Assembly: GCF_000368625.1 (NCBI RefSeq)
Contig: NZ_KB849576.1
Span: 587,127-637,001, forward strand
Reading direction: 5' to 3'
Origin: Acinetobacter schindleri CIP 107287
GTDB taxonomy: Bacteria > Pseudomonadota > Gammaproteobacteria > Pseudomonadales > Moraxellaceae
DNA length: 49,875 nt
Shown here piece after piece: positions 17,024 through 25,342 of the stretch. Below the pieces are notes generated by a model. The model was given only the letters and a program-made list of their open reading frames with translations, did no database searches and had not been told where the DNA came from. Position 1 is the stretch's first letter; the number at the start of each line of letters is the position of its first letter. The position numbers and the translations under genes are program-made.

Positions 17024-17221
17024 TTACCTTTCGAATATTTGGCCTATTTCTAGTCTAGTGTAACCACGTTCTTTAAAGATCAAAACAATAGCTTGTCTAT
17101 AATCTTCAGAAGTAGAAGTTTTATATTTATTAATTAATTGCTGCTCAGAATTAAGCTGGAGGTCATTTTTTATCGTCAATACTTCTGTAGAGACTTTATT
17201 AAAAATCTTGAAATTCAACAT
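17024..17221 (-). CDS. Small hypothetical protein next to the IS
   Basis: About 65 residues from MLNFKIFNKV; in-frame Mets or GTG further upstream (up to 17266) would lengthen it. The end (EDYRQAIVLIFKERGYTRLEIGQIFER) looks like a short helix-turn-helix segment of the kind found in regulators or transposase fragments, but no family is recognised. The stop lies 16 bp from the IS target duplication. It may be a remnant of something larger. An AAAGAG lies upstream of the chosen ATG, which is the only support for that start. Confidence 0.35.
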   Translation of the reverse strand: MLNFKIFNKVSTEVLTIKNDLQLNSEQQLINKYKTSTSEDYRQAIVLIFKERGYTRLEIGQIFER

Positions 17222-17285
17222 ACAGGCGCTCTTTATCATTATTGTAGCGGCCCGACTACAACACACACCTGCCTTAGCTTAGCTA

Positions 17286-17393
17286 GACACCCTTAGTGAC
17301 AAGGATTACAAATTAAAAAAGAATCTGCAAGTTTTTCTAAAGATGGAGCATGAATAATTTACTAAATTTATGTCTATTTAATATAAGGGTGTC
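17286..17393. repeat. 10-bp inverted repeat bounding a 108-bp stretch
   Basis: GACACCCTTA (17286-17295) and its exact complement TAAGGGTGTC (17384-17393) bracket a short AT-rich stretch with no ORF. No target duplication flanks it. It could be a small non-autonomous element or chance. Confidence 0.35.
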
Positions 17394-17501
17394 ATATGAA
17401 ATTAGTTCAATAAATGTTTGTACAATCGAAATTTTTTCAAATTGAGACTAGACTAAAATAGCATGAATCCTCATGCCATTTTGTATTTATAAGAGTTTAC
17501 T

Positions 17502-18212
17502 ATGCTGTACCCAATGCCTAAAAAAATCCAACTCGCACCATCTCAAGCCAAATGGCAATTGGCATCAGCACAATCTGTTTTAGTTCTTATAGGCTTACAA
17601 AATCTACGCATGATACAGGGCATTCAAGACAGTGTGCTTATGCACAACCTGATTCAAATCAGCAACAAAGCCAAAGCACTCGATATTCCCATTGTTGACC
17701 TGTACGGTGATGATATTATTCAAGGTATGCAGCAACTTGGTGAATATGCCTCAACCCATCCACAACTGATTTTTGCAGGCACAATCACCCCAATGTTGAA
17801 ACAAATCCTGCCACATTTACAAAGTGTGACTGAGCAAATTTGCGTGATTGATGATGCGATCCTATTGCCAAATCAGGAACAGCATATTCAGTGGATTGAT
17901 AGTATTTCGGCACAAGGCTTGCATCATATGAATAGTTATAGCTTGACCCGATTATGGAATCTGAGTGCGCCAGCAGAATATGTGTTGTCGAGCAAAGGTA
18001 TTATATTAGCAGTAGCAGAACAGCTGGATATGGATGCACTAGATATTGATCCACATGTAGATTTAAGACAATACGGACTGGACTCGATCGCTGTGGTAAG
18101 CCTGGTTGGTGTGTGGCGCGCTAATGGTGCAAATATCCGTTATGAAGATGTTTATGAATATCCTTCACTAGAAGAACTGGTGAGTTTTGTTCTGCAATCA
18201 GCACGCAGATAA
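17502..18212 (+). CDS. Isochorismatase-like/aryl carrier protein, catalytic residues lost
   Basis: 236 residues in EntB/BasF order. An isochorismatase-like half (about 1-165) is followed by a carrier domain (about 166-236) with phosphopantetheine serine S195 in QYGLDSIAVVSL. Real isochorismatases need Asp, Lys and Cys. Here the segment matching LIHDMQ reads LIGLQ, so Asp is Gly, and neither the Lys-containing KWRYSAF region nor the GC nucleophile can be found. The carrier half looks intact, including the YEDVYEYPSLEEL recognition helix. No siderophore synthetase, exporter or receptor lies nearby. It may be a carrier protein working in trans with a remote pathway. AAGAG precedes the ATG. Confidence 0.75.
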   Translation: MLYPMPKKIQLAPSQAKWQLASAQSVLVLIGLQNLRMIQGIQDSVLMHNLIQISNKAKALDIPIVDLYGDDIIQGMQQLGEYASTHPQLIFAGTITPMLKQILPHLQSVTEQICVIDDAILLPNQEQHIQWIDSISAQGLHHMNSYSLTRLWNLSAPAEYVLSSKGIILAVAEQLDMDALDIDPHVDLRQYGLDSIAVVSLVGVWRANGANIRYEDVYEYPSLEELVSFVLQSARR

Positions 18213-18342
18213 TCACGAATTGGGCAATTTTCTTAATATAATCGGAAATTTCATCGGCAATTACAGAAAACGACATTGTAATTCTGTGCCAAGCTTTCTA
18301 TCATTGCCGCCTTGTTTTGCGCGATCAGCCAGGGATTGAACT

Positions 18343-18987
18343 TTGAGCAATTTTCTAACCGAACATCTGATTCATCGTGATGACGATTTTATGGTCATTC
18401 ATAAACCAGCAGGTTTACTCACAGTACCCGGTAAAACAGAAGATTTGCAAGATTGCCTGATTAACAGATTAGTAGAATTAGAACCAAAAACACTACTTAT
18501 TCATCGTCTCGATCGGGATACTTCTGGAATTCTGGTCTTTGCCTTAAGCCGTGAAGGGCAAAAAATGATCTCCCGGCAGTTTCAAGAACGCCAGACCGAT
18601 AAGACCTATCAAGCCATTGTCGCCGGCACATTAGAAGGTGAGGGTACTGTCGATGTACCGGTGATCTATGATCCAAGCCGTCCACCATTACATGTTGCTG
18701 AACCAAATCATAATAAGCCCGCATTGACCCACTGGCAGGCAGTCGAGCATTTTGAAATTCAGGGACAGCCCGTTACTCGCGTCAAACTGACACCTATTAC
18801 CGGCCGTTCACACCAGCTCCGTGTACACATGCAGTATCTCGGTCATCCAATTATTGGCGATACCTTATATGCTACATTGCAACAGCAACAGTTGATGCCA
18901 CGCCTGTGTCTGCATGCAGAACAGCTCAGTTTTATTCATCCTAAAAATGCAGAAAAAGTCGAGTTTCATTGCCCGGCACCATTCTAG
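18343..18987 (+). CDS. RluA family pseudouridine synthase
   Basis: 214 residues, the length of E. coli RluA, without an S4 domain. It isomerises uridine to pseudouridine in rRNA and possibly tRNA. The catalytic motif HRLDRDTSG (54-62, with D57) is present, as are KPAGLLTVPGK near residue 21, YQAIVAG and the C-terminal GRSHQLRVHMQYLGHPIIGD. The start is TTG, preceded by AGGGA. The next in-frame ATG would remove the first strand. The exact target (23S U746/tRNA U32 in E. coli RluA) is inferred from the length only. Confidence 0.88.
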   Translation: MSNFLTEHLIHRDDDFMVIHKPAGLLTVPGKTEDLQDCLINRLVELEPKTLLIHRLDRDTSGILVFALSREGQKMISRQFQERQTDKTYQAIVAGTLEGEGTVDVPVIYDPSRPPLHVAEPNHNKPALTHWQAVEHFEIQGQPVTRVKLTPITGRSHQLRVHMQYLGHPIIGDTLYATLQQQQLMPRLCLHAEQLSFIHPKNAEKVEFHCPAPF

Positions 18988-19016
18988 GAAATACTTGTTT
19001 AATCGTCGTTATTGAT

Positions 19017-19036
19017 GCCCACTTTTGGTGGGCTTT
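19017..19036 (+). terminator. Weak terminator after the pseudouridine synthase gene
   Basis: Stem GCCCAC/GTGGGC around a short T-rich loop, followed by only three T. Confidence 0.4.
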
Positions 19037-19129
19037 GTGTCAAAATATATTGCTTGAAGGTGTGAAATTTTGCTCAAATGATGTGTTATTTTTGAGCATA
19101 ATCTTTACAGTCTTGTACTTAAGATAAAG

Positions 19130-21967
19130 GTGGAAAAATTGCAGCAGTTTGCTATTGGTCAACGTTGGTTATCAGATACTGAAACAGAACTCGGTCTGGG
19201 GGTTCTCATTGATGTTGATGAGCGATCGGTCAGCATTTTATTCCCGAAAAGCGACGAAACCCGTGTCTATGCACGTAGCAATGCGCCTTTGTCTCGTATC
19301 ATTTTTAATGTAAATGATGAGCTGCAAGACCAGGAAGGTAATACCTGGACGGTTGAATCTTTTGAAGATCGCAACGGCGTGGTGCGTTATCAGGTTGTAC
19401 GTACTTTAAGTGATGGTACTGAAGAACGTAAAGCTCTGAATGAAACCCGTATTGGTGCAACCATTCAGTTGTCTAAGCCATTAGACCGTTTGCTGGCTAG
19501 CCAGATCGATTATAAAGAATGGTATGATCTGCGTATTGAAGCTATGCTCATGCAAGCCAATATGCAAAGCAGCCCGTTACGTGGTCTGGTTGGCTCACGT
19601 GTAGGCCTGATTCCGCATCAGCTGTATATCGCACACGAAGTCGGTAAACGTTTTGCACCGCGTGTATTGCTGGCGGATGAAGTAGGTCTGGGTAAAACTA
19701 TTGAAGCCGGTTTGATCATTCACCAACAGCTAAAAACTGGCCGTTCTGAACGTATTCTGATTCTGGTACCAGATTCACTACAATATCAGTGGATGATTGA
19801 AATGCGCCGTCGCTTCAATCTGGAATTCTCACTGTTTGATTTAACCCGTACTGCATCGATCAAAGAACACGATCCTGATCTAAATCCATTCCTGACTGAA
19901 CAGCGCATTATTGCTTCTATTGACCTGATGATTGATCACGAAGACCTGCGTGAGCAGGCGCTTGAAGCTGGTTTCGATCTTCTTGTTGTCGATGAAGCCC
20001 ATCATTTGATGTGGAGTGAAGAAGAGGGAGGTAACGACCGTTACGATCTGGTTGAAGAACTATCTGAAAAAACACCAGGCGTATTATTGTTAACGGCAAC
20101 ACCTGAACAGCTGGGTGTGGAATCGCACTTTGCGCGTTTACGTTTGCTGGATCCACAACGTTTCAGTTCATTAGACCGTTTCTTGGATGAAGAAGCACAA
20201 TATCAGCAGACTGCAAAAATTGCTGAAGTGTTAATGTCAGATATGCCACTTGAAGAAGGGCATCTGGCAGCACTTGAAGGTCTGCTTGGTCATCGTATTG
20301 AAGATAACCCTGAGCAACGTTTCCGTGCGATTCACGAACTGCTGGACCGCCATGGTACTGGCCGTATCCTGTTCCGTAATACCCGTGAAGCCATTCAGGG
20401 CTTCCCGGGGCGTGACTGTCAGCCAGCGCCATTACCAGCACCTGAAAACTGGTCTAAAAATGGCAAGCTACGTGAACAAATGTGGCCAGAAGAATTACAG
20501 CTTGATGGTTCCTGGATGGAATCAGACCCACGAGTAATGTGGTTGATGGAAAAACTCCGCACTGATCTCAAACACAAAAAAGTGCTTTTGATTGCGCGTA
20601 GTGGTCCAGTAGTAGAAGCACTGGAAAATGTGCTACGTCTTCATGCTGGTATCCGTACTGCGATGTTCCATGAAGGCATGAGCCTGCTGGAACGTGACCA
20701 GGCAGCAGCTTATTTCGCTGAAGAGTCTTATGGCGCGCAGATTTTGCTGTGTTCAGAAATTGGTTCTGAAGGCCGTAACTTCCAGTTTGCTTCTGACCTG
20801 ATCCTATTTGACTTGCCAGCAAATCCAGATGTGCTTGAGCAACGTATCGGTCGTCTGGATCGTATCGGTCAGGAAAATCGTATCCAGATTCATGTGCCTT
20901 ATCTGGTCGGTACTGCACAAGAGCGTATGTTCCGCTGGTATAACGAAGCACTGAATATTTTCAGCAATATTTCGCCAACTGCGCAAACATTGCAAGAAAA
21001 CTTCATTATTGAATTAAAAGATTGTTTACTTGCTGATAAAGGTCAGGTTTTTGAAGATCTGCTAGAAGAAGTGACCGTACAACGTCAGGCGCTGGAAGCA
21101 GAACTGCAGGAAGGCCGTGACCGTCTGTTGGAATACAACTCTTGCCGTCCAATGGTGGCACAGGAAATCGTCACAGCCCTAGAAGATTATGACGATAATA
21201 CGACTTTGCCAATGTTCATGAAGCGCTTTATGGCATCGACCAACATTGATTTTGATGAGCAAAGTAATGGTACGGTGATTATCAAGCCAACCGATCAAAT
21301 GCAGGTGCAAGGTCTGACTCTGGATGAAGAGGGCATGACTGCAACTTTCTATCGTGATCAGGCACAAATCCGTGAAGATGCTCAATACTTGACGCTTGAA
21401 CATCCATTCACTGAAAGTGTGATGGAAATGATCAATACACAAGGATTTGGTAGTACCAATGTTGCGGTGTTGAAGTCTGCTGCATTGCCACAAGGTTCAG
21501 TATTGCTTGAAGTCTGGTTTAAAGTGGATGTCGTGGCACCGAAAGCATTGAACTTGCCATCAAGCTTGCCACAACAATTGGTTCGTGTATTGCTCAGTGA
21601 AAAAGGTCAGGATCTGTCGCAAAAAATTGCGCCAGAAATTCTGAAACCATATTTACATCATCTGGATGGCAATAGCTGCCGTCAGGTCGTGAAAGCGCGT
21701 CGTGAAGTAATTGAAGCACGTTATCAACAGGCACTGGAACTGGCTCGAGCTGCTTTGCCGCAATTCAAGCAACAGGCGAAGGAAGTATATGGCAGCAAAT
21801 GGCAATATGAAATTGACCGTCTGACTTACCTGAAACAGTTCAACCCAAGCATCCGTGAAGATGAAATTTCTCGTCTGCAAAAACTGCAGAAAGAAGGTTT
21901 AAGCTTACTGGATGGTCTGTCTGTAACCCCAGAAGCAATTCAGGTGATGGTGGTGGTTAAACCATAA
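19130..21967 (+). CDS. rapA: RNA polymerase-associated ATPase RapA
   Basis: A 945-residue Swi2/Snf2 translocase that binds RNA polymerase and promotes its recycling from stalled or post-termination complexes. N-terminal SH3-like domains (about 1-110) are followed by the helicase core: Walker A DEVGLGKT at 183-190, DEAH at 288-291, LLTATPEQLGVESHF, and the second RecA half ending in SEGRNFQFA and QRIGRLDRIGQ. A C-terminal activator domain completes it. The E. coli protein is about 968 residues, so this is full length. The start is GTG at 19130; a TTG at 19139 (MQQFAIG) has a better AAAGGTGG upstream and may be the true one. Confidence 0.93.
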   Translation: MEKLQQFAIGQRWLSDTETELGLGVLIDVDERSVSILFPKSDETRVYARSNAPLSRIIFNVNDELQDQEGNTWTVESFEDRNGVVRYQVVRTLSDGTEERKALNETRIGATIQLSKPLDRLLASQIDYKEWYDLRIEAMLMQANMQSSPLRGLVGSRVGLIPHQLYIAHEVGKRFAPRVLLADEVGLGKTIEAGLIIHQQLKTGRSERILILVPDSLQYQWMIEMRRRFNLEFSLFDLTRTASIKEHDPDLNPFLTEQRIIASIDLMIDHEDLREQALEAGFDLLVVDEAHHLMWSEEEGGNDRYDLVEELSEKTPGVLLLTATPEQLGVESHFARLRLLDPQRFSSLDRFLDEEAQYQQTAKIAEVLMSDMPLEEGHLAALEGLLGHRIEDNPEQRFRAIHELLDRHGTGRILFRNTREAIQGFPGRDCQPAPLPAPENWSKNGKLREQMWPEELQLDGSWMESDPRVMWLMEKLRTDLKHKKVLLIARSGPVVEALENVLRLHAGIRTAMFHEGMSLLERDQAAAYFAEESYGAQILLCSEIGSEGRNFQFASDLILFDLPANPDVLEQRIGRLDRIGQENRIQIHVPYLVGTAQERMFRWYNEALNIFSNISPTAQTLQENFIIELKDCLLADKGQVFEDLLEEVTVQRQALEAELQEGRDRLLEYNSCRPMVAQEIVTALEDYDDNTTLPMFMKRFMASTNIDFDEQSNGTVIIKPTDQMQVQGLTLDEEGMTATFYRDQAQIREDAQYLTLEHPFTESVMEMINTQGFGSTNVAVLKSAALPQGSVLLEVWFKVDVVAPKALNLPSSLPQQLVRVLLSEKGQDLSQKIAPEILKPYLHHLDGNSCRQVVKARREVIEARYQQALELARAALPQFKQQAKEVYGSKWQYEIDRLTYLKQFNPSIREDEISRLQKLQKEGLSLLDGLSVTPEAIQVMVVVKP

Positions 21968-21984
21968 CAATCATCTAAGAAAAG

Positions 21985-22006
21985 GCAGCCTTCGGGCTGT
22001 TTTTTT
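21985..22006 (+). terminator. Terminator of rapA
   Basis: Stem CAGCC/GGCTG around TTCG followed by seven T, about 20 nt past the stop. Confidence 0.88.
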
Positions 22007-22178
22007 ATGGCTATTTTTCTACAAGAAATCTGGATTGAAATTATGAGGATTTATATGATTAAAACTATTTCATTTAGATAAGAATATTTGTTTGAAGATA
22101 TAAGCTGTCAGTAAATGGTTGTTGTTAAAAATCATCTTCGGTTAAAATAGTAAAAAATCATAACAAGAAATCAAAATA

Positions 22179-22445
22179 ATGTCTCAGGCGTTTATTACTT
22201 TAGGCTCGCAAACTTCACATGGTGGTGTAGTTGCCGAAGCGGAAAATTCTGTATTAATTCACGGCATCGCTGTGCATTTGCAAGGCATGAAGCATTACTG
22301 TCCCAAGTGCAATAGCGTAGTGACCGCCATTGCCAAAAATCAATCCATTACTGTTTTAGGGCGGGCGGTGATTGTCGCAGGTGACAAAGCCAGTTGTGGC
22401 GCCCAGTTTCTGGCAAATCAGCATCTGACAGTTTCGCAAAAATAA
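22179..22445 (+). CDS. PAAR domain protein (type VI secretion tip)
   Basis: 88 residues that form just a PAAR domain: repeating short strands (FITLGSQTSHGG, VLIHGIAVHL, ITVLGRAVIVAGDKASCGAQFL) with Cys pair CPKC at about 41-44, and His and Cys residues able to bind zinc. Such proteins form the sharp metal-tipped cap on VgrG in the type VI secretion spike and may carry effectors. No other secretion gene lies in the window, so it is an orphan. The T6SS in Acinetobacter usually sits elsewhere on the chromosome. An alpha/beta hydrolase starts 88 bp downstream on the same strand. Confidence 0.82.
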   Translation: MSQAFITLGSQTSHGGVVAEAENSVLIHGIAVHLQGMKHYCPKCNSVVTAIAKNQSITVLGRAVIVAGDKASCGAQFLANQHLTVSQK

Positions 22446-22533
22446 TCCAGCTGCTTTTATTCTTCATTCGGTGACTTCAAGGTCATGCTTAGGAAGAATA
22501 TGTGCTCATTTTTAGTCATCTTTAAGGTTAAGC

Positions 22534-23373
22534 TTGCAGACATCATGGATTGAAAAACTATATAACCGCATGAAGCCAGCCTTACATTTTACCCATGCCA
22601 ATGGCATTCCATCAGCGACTTATCGGAAGTTCCTGAACGGTTTTCAGGATGAATATACGGTTAAAAGTATTCCTTTGATCGGCATGAATCCAGATTATCC
22701 AATTACCGCAGACTGGCGTTATTTGGTGGATGAGGTGATTGCCGATATTGAACAGCAATTTTCAGGAAAATCAGTGATTGGACTTGGACACTCTTTTGGC
22801 GGTTTGGTTACGATGATGGCGGCTTATAAAAAGCCAGCTTTATTTTCTAAGCTCATCATTATGGATCCGCCTTTTGTGATTGGGAAAAACAGTGCGTTAT
22901 TTGAACTGGTAAAAAAGCTCAATTTAAAAAGTATTGATCGCTTTACTCCGGCAGGTATTACTTTAAAGCGTAAAGACCACTGGTCATCTCAGCTGGACGC
23001 GGTAGAGGCGCTGAGATCGAATCGTCTGTTTAAGCATTTTGATGAACAGTGTTTTCAGGACTATATCGACAGTGGAATTGTTGAAGATCAACAGCGCGGT
23101 GGTGTAACTTTAAAAATTCCAAAACAGGTTGAAGCAGAAATCTTTCGGACAGTTCCGGCCTGGTGGTGGCGTACCCCGCGTAAAGCACCGCAAGTTCCCA
23201 TTCACCTCATCACTGCAGAACAGAGCCAGTTCTATCAACAGGGTCTGCCGCAAGGCTTAAAGAAAATTTATCAAATTGATTATTCAGTCTTGCCAGGTGG
23301 ACATATGTTTCCACTGGAACAGCCAAAACAGGTAGCTGAATATGTAAAAGCCAAACTGAAAACTTTGGGATAA
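22534..23373 (+). CDS. Alpha/beta hydrolase
   Basis: A 279-residue single-domain hydrolase. The nucleophile elbow is GLGHSFGG with S87, and the catalytic His is H257 in LPGGHMFPLEQP. The oxyanion/N-terminal strand begins ALHFTHANGIPS, typical of lipase/esterase-like family members. No signal peptide is visible. The start is uncertain: the TTG at 22534 has AAGG upstream, whereas the ATG at 22570 (MKPALHF) begins right at the first strand and lacks a clear ribosome binding site. The substrate is unknown. Its position after an orphan PAAR gene raises a secreted-effector idea, but the sequence looks like an ordinary cytoplasmic hydrolase. Confidence 0.8.
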   Translation: MQTSWIEKLYNRMKPALHFTHANGIPSATYRKFLNGFQDEYTVKSIPLIGMNPDYPITADWRYLVDEVIADIEQQFSGKSVIGLGHSFGGLVTMMAAYKKPALFSKLIIMDPPFVIGKNSALFELVKKLNLKSIDRFTPAGITLKRKDHWSSQLDAVEALRSNRLFKHFDEQCFQDYIDSGIVEDQQRGGVTLKIPKQVEAEIFRTVPAWWWRTPRKAPQVPIHLITAEQSQFYQQGLPQGLKKIYQIDYSVLPGGHMFPLEQPKQVAEYVKAKLKTLG

Positions 23374-23383
23374 TATCAAATAT

Positions 23384-23406
23384 AAAGAGATAACCGACAT
23401 CTCTTT
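23384..23406. terminator. Hairpin between convergent genes
   Basis: Stem AAAGAGAT/ATCTCTTT around AACCGAC, in the gap between the hydrolase and the TetR gene. It could end either transcript. Confidence 0.5.
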
Positions 23407-23430
23407 CTATTTAGCTTGTATTCATCAAGA

Positions 23431-24111
23431 TTAACGGATTTGAGACTGATCGAGATGTCGAGCACCTTCCAAAATCATGCGGATCATGATCATGGTCTGC
23501 TCCGCAATTTCCTGACGTTCATCAGCTGGCATATCTATCACTTTGGCACCCATGTTAAATACCAGCTGGGTAATCGCTTTGGCAGCGATATCCGGATAGA
23601 GCAGACGGCTTTTATTCAGTCTTTCCAGACGTACCAGGTCTTCCTGTAATTCCTGCTGGAAATACTGGAGTTGACGCTCTACCGCCTGTTTATATGATTG
23701 TGAACCGGTATAGCCTTCACGGAGTAACAAACTCAGGTTGCCTTCATCAGCATCTAACTGGGCAATGAATACTTCTACTGAACTACGGATAATACTGTTC
23801 TGTTTCGATGCCTTTAAGCGTGATTCATTCAGAATCTTACGCAATACCAGACCGGCACGGTCAATCAGTTCAATTGCCAGTTCATCGATATCTTTAAAGT
23901 GACGATAAAAGCTGTTCGGTGCAATACCGGCTTCGCGTGCTACTTCACGCAGGCTTAAAGAGGCAATACTTTTTTGTGGGCCAATCAGATTTAAGGCTGC
24001 CTGAAACAGTTCTTCTTTGGTAATCGTCGCCTTACGCCCCACGCTGCGTACAATGATCGGTTCATCAATGTTCTTTGTTTTGAGTAGGGAAGCGTCACTG
24101 CTTATTTTCAT
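23431..24111 (-). CDS. TetR family repressor of the desaturase operon (FabR/DesT-like)
   Basis: 226 residues. A helix-turn-helix lies at about 53-72 (SLREVAREAGIAPNSFYRHF), with the NSFYRHFKDIDEL wording shared by FabR and DesT, followed by an all-helical ligand-binding domain. FabR and DesT sense the saturated/unsaturated acyl-CoA balance and repress unsaturated fatty acid genes. The gene is divergent from a ferredoxin reductase-desaturase pair, exactly as desT is from desCB in Pseudomonas aeruginosa. An N-terminal extension of about 25 residues precedes the DNA-binding domain. A role as acyl-CoA-responsive repressor is inferred from family and context. Confidence 0.85.
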   Translation of the reverse strand: MKISSDASLLKTKNIDEPIIVRSVGRKATITKEELFQAALNLIGPQKSIASLSLREVAREAGIAPNSFYRHFKDIDELAIELIDRAGLVLRKILNESRLKASKQNSIIRSSVEVFIAQLDADEGNLSLLLREGYTGSQSYKQAVERQLQYFQQELQEDLVRLERLNKSRLLYPDIAAKAITQLVFNMGAKVIDMPADERQEIAEQTMIMIRMILEGARHLDQSQIR

Positions 24112-24198
24112 TGAAGACTCGTCATGTATTGGATATGAGGCATTCCAGTATTATAGCGAAGCGCAGCAAACTTGTGAAATGAATAGAAACAATACAGG

Positions 24199-24220
24199 TG
24201 TATATACAAATATATATACA
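24199..24220. promoter_or_regulatory. Palindromic operator candidate for the desaturase operon
   Basis: A perfect inverted repeat, TGTATATA/TATATACA separated by CAAATA, in the gap between the divergent TetR gene and the operon it should control. A TATAAT (24225-24230) lies just downstream, so a bound repressor would cover the promoter. Confidence 0.55.
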
Positions 24221-24254
24221 TGTGTATAATAATTCAAAACCCAACAAGATTGCT

Positions 24255-25328
24255 ATGAAGATGCAGGTACTCGCAAAACGTAAATCGCCGATCGATTTCT
24301 TTAAAGAAAGCGTGATTGATCAGCATGCGATTAATTTCTGGATGCAGAAATTTAACCCACTCTGGTCGCTGAACCAGCCATTGGGCAAGATTGTGCATAA
24401 AGAAAATGCTGCCCAGGATATGGTCAGCCTGAAAATTCAGGTCAATCGCTTGTTTAAATTTGGCGAAGCGGGCCAGCATCATCCAGTTTACGTTGTGGTA
24501 AATGGTATTCGTTACGAGCGTAGCTATAGTCTGACTCAGCTGGATCAGCAACATGTGTTACTGACCATCAAGAAAGTTGAAGATGGTAAGGTAAGTCATT
24601 GGGCGGCAAATATCGCTCAAGTTGGTGACATTATTGAATTCGGTTTGCCATTTGGTGATATGACTTTAGCTGTTGAAGCAACACCAATGCTGTTGTTGGC
24701 AGCGGGTAGTGGTATTACACCTATGCTGAGTTTGCTCGAAGCATTGAGCAAGACTGGCAAGCTGAGTCAACAGCCAGTACAGCTTCTGTACTGGGTAAAG
24801 CATTATCAAGATGTCGCATTCAAATCACGTTTTGAAGAATTTGCTGCGCAGTATCCAAACTTTAGCTTTAAATTATTCGCGACTCAGGAAAAACCGGCTG
24901 CGGAACGCTTGAATCAAAGTCATCTGACCGATCTTCAAAATATTGATCAGACAACAGTCTATGCTTGCGGTCCATCAGGTTTTGTCACTCAGGCAGAAAT
25001 ACTGTTTGCTCATGCCAAAGTATTTAAGTCTGAAGCTTTCAGCATGAGTCTGGACGATAACACTGAAACAGGCTTTGTGAATGTCACACTGACGCAATCT
25101 AATAAAGTTGTTAGCATTCCAAAAGGTCAGTCTATTCTAGCGAGTCTGGAACAGCAAAATATTAAACCGAACCACGGCTGTCGTATGGGTATTTGTAATA
25201 AATGCGCTTGCAATAAAGTTGAAGGTTCTACCAAAAATTTAGTCAATGGCGCACAAAATAAAGAACCAGGAAATCTCCTGAAAATTTGTGTGAATTCAGC
25301 GCAGACTGACCTTGTCATCGACCTATAA
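24255..25328 (+). CDS. Ferredoxin reductase for fatty acid desaturase (DesC-like)
   Basis: About 357 residues in the order FAD domain, NAD(P) domain, [2Fe-2S] domain. FAD binding is shown by RSYSLT near residue 90, NAD(P) binding by LLAAGSGITPMLSLLEAL and the YACGPSGF segment, and the plant-type ferredoxin cluster by HGCRMGICNKCAC with a late Cys in KICVNSA. It should pass electrons from NAD(P)H to the desaturase encoded 14 bp downstream. I start at the ATG at 24255 (MKMQVLAKR); the next Met at 24261 is equally possible. The longer ORF start lies inside the operator and is rejected. Confidence 0.88.
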   Translation: MKMQVLAKRKSPIDFFKESVIDQHAINFWMQKFNPLWSLNQPLGKIVHKENAAQDMVSLKIQVNRLFKFGEAGQHHPVYVVVNGIRYERSYSLTQLDQQHVLLTIKKVEDGKVSHWAANIAQVGDIIEFGLPFGDMTLAVEATPMLLLAAGSGITPMLSLLEALSKTGKLSQQPVQLLYWVKHYQDVAFKSRFEEFAAQYPNFSFKLFATQEKPAAERLNQSHLTDLQNIDQTTVYACGPSGFVTQAEILFAHAKVFKSEAFSMSLDDNTETGFVNVTLTQSNKVVSIPKGQSILASLEQQNIKPNHGCRMGICNKCACNKVEGSTKNLVNGAQNKEPGNLLKICVNSAQTDLVIDL

Positions 25329-25342
25329 GCGAGTTGATCACT

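Noticed and set aside
22534..23373. Hydrolase as a lipase effector of the T6SS
   Set aside because: The sequence looks like an ordinary cytoplasmic alpha/beta hydrolase with no PAAR, VgrG-binding or immunity neighbour; kept only as a low-interest finding.
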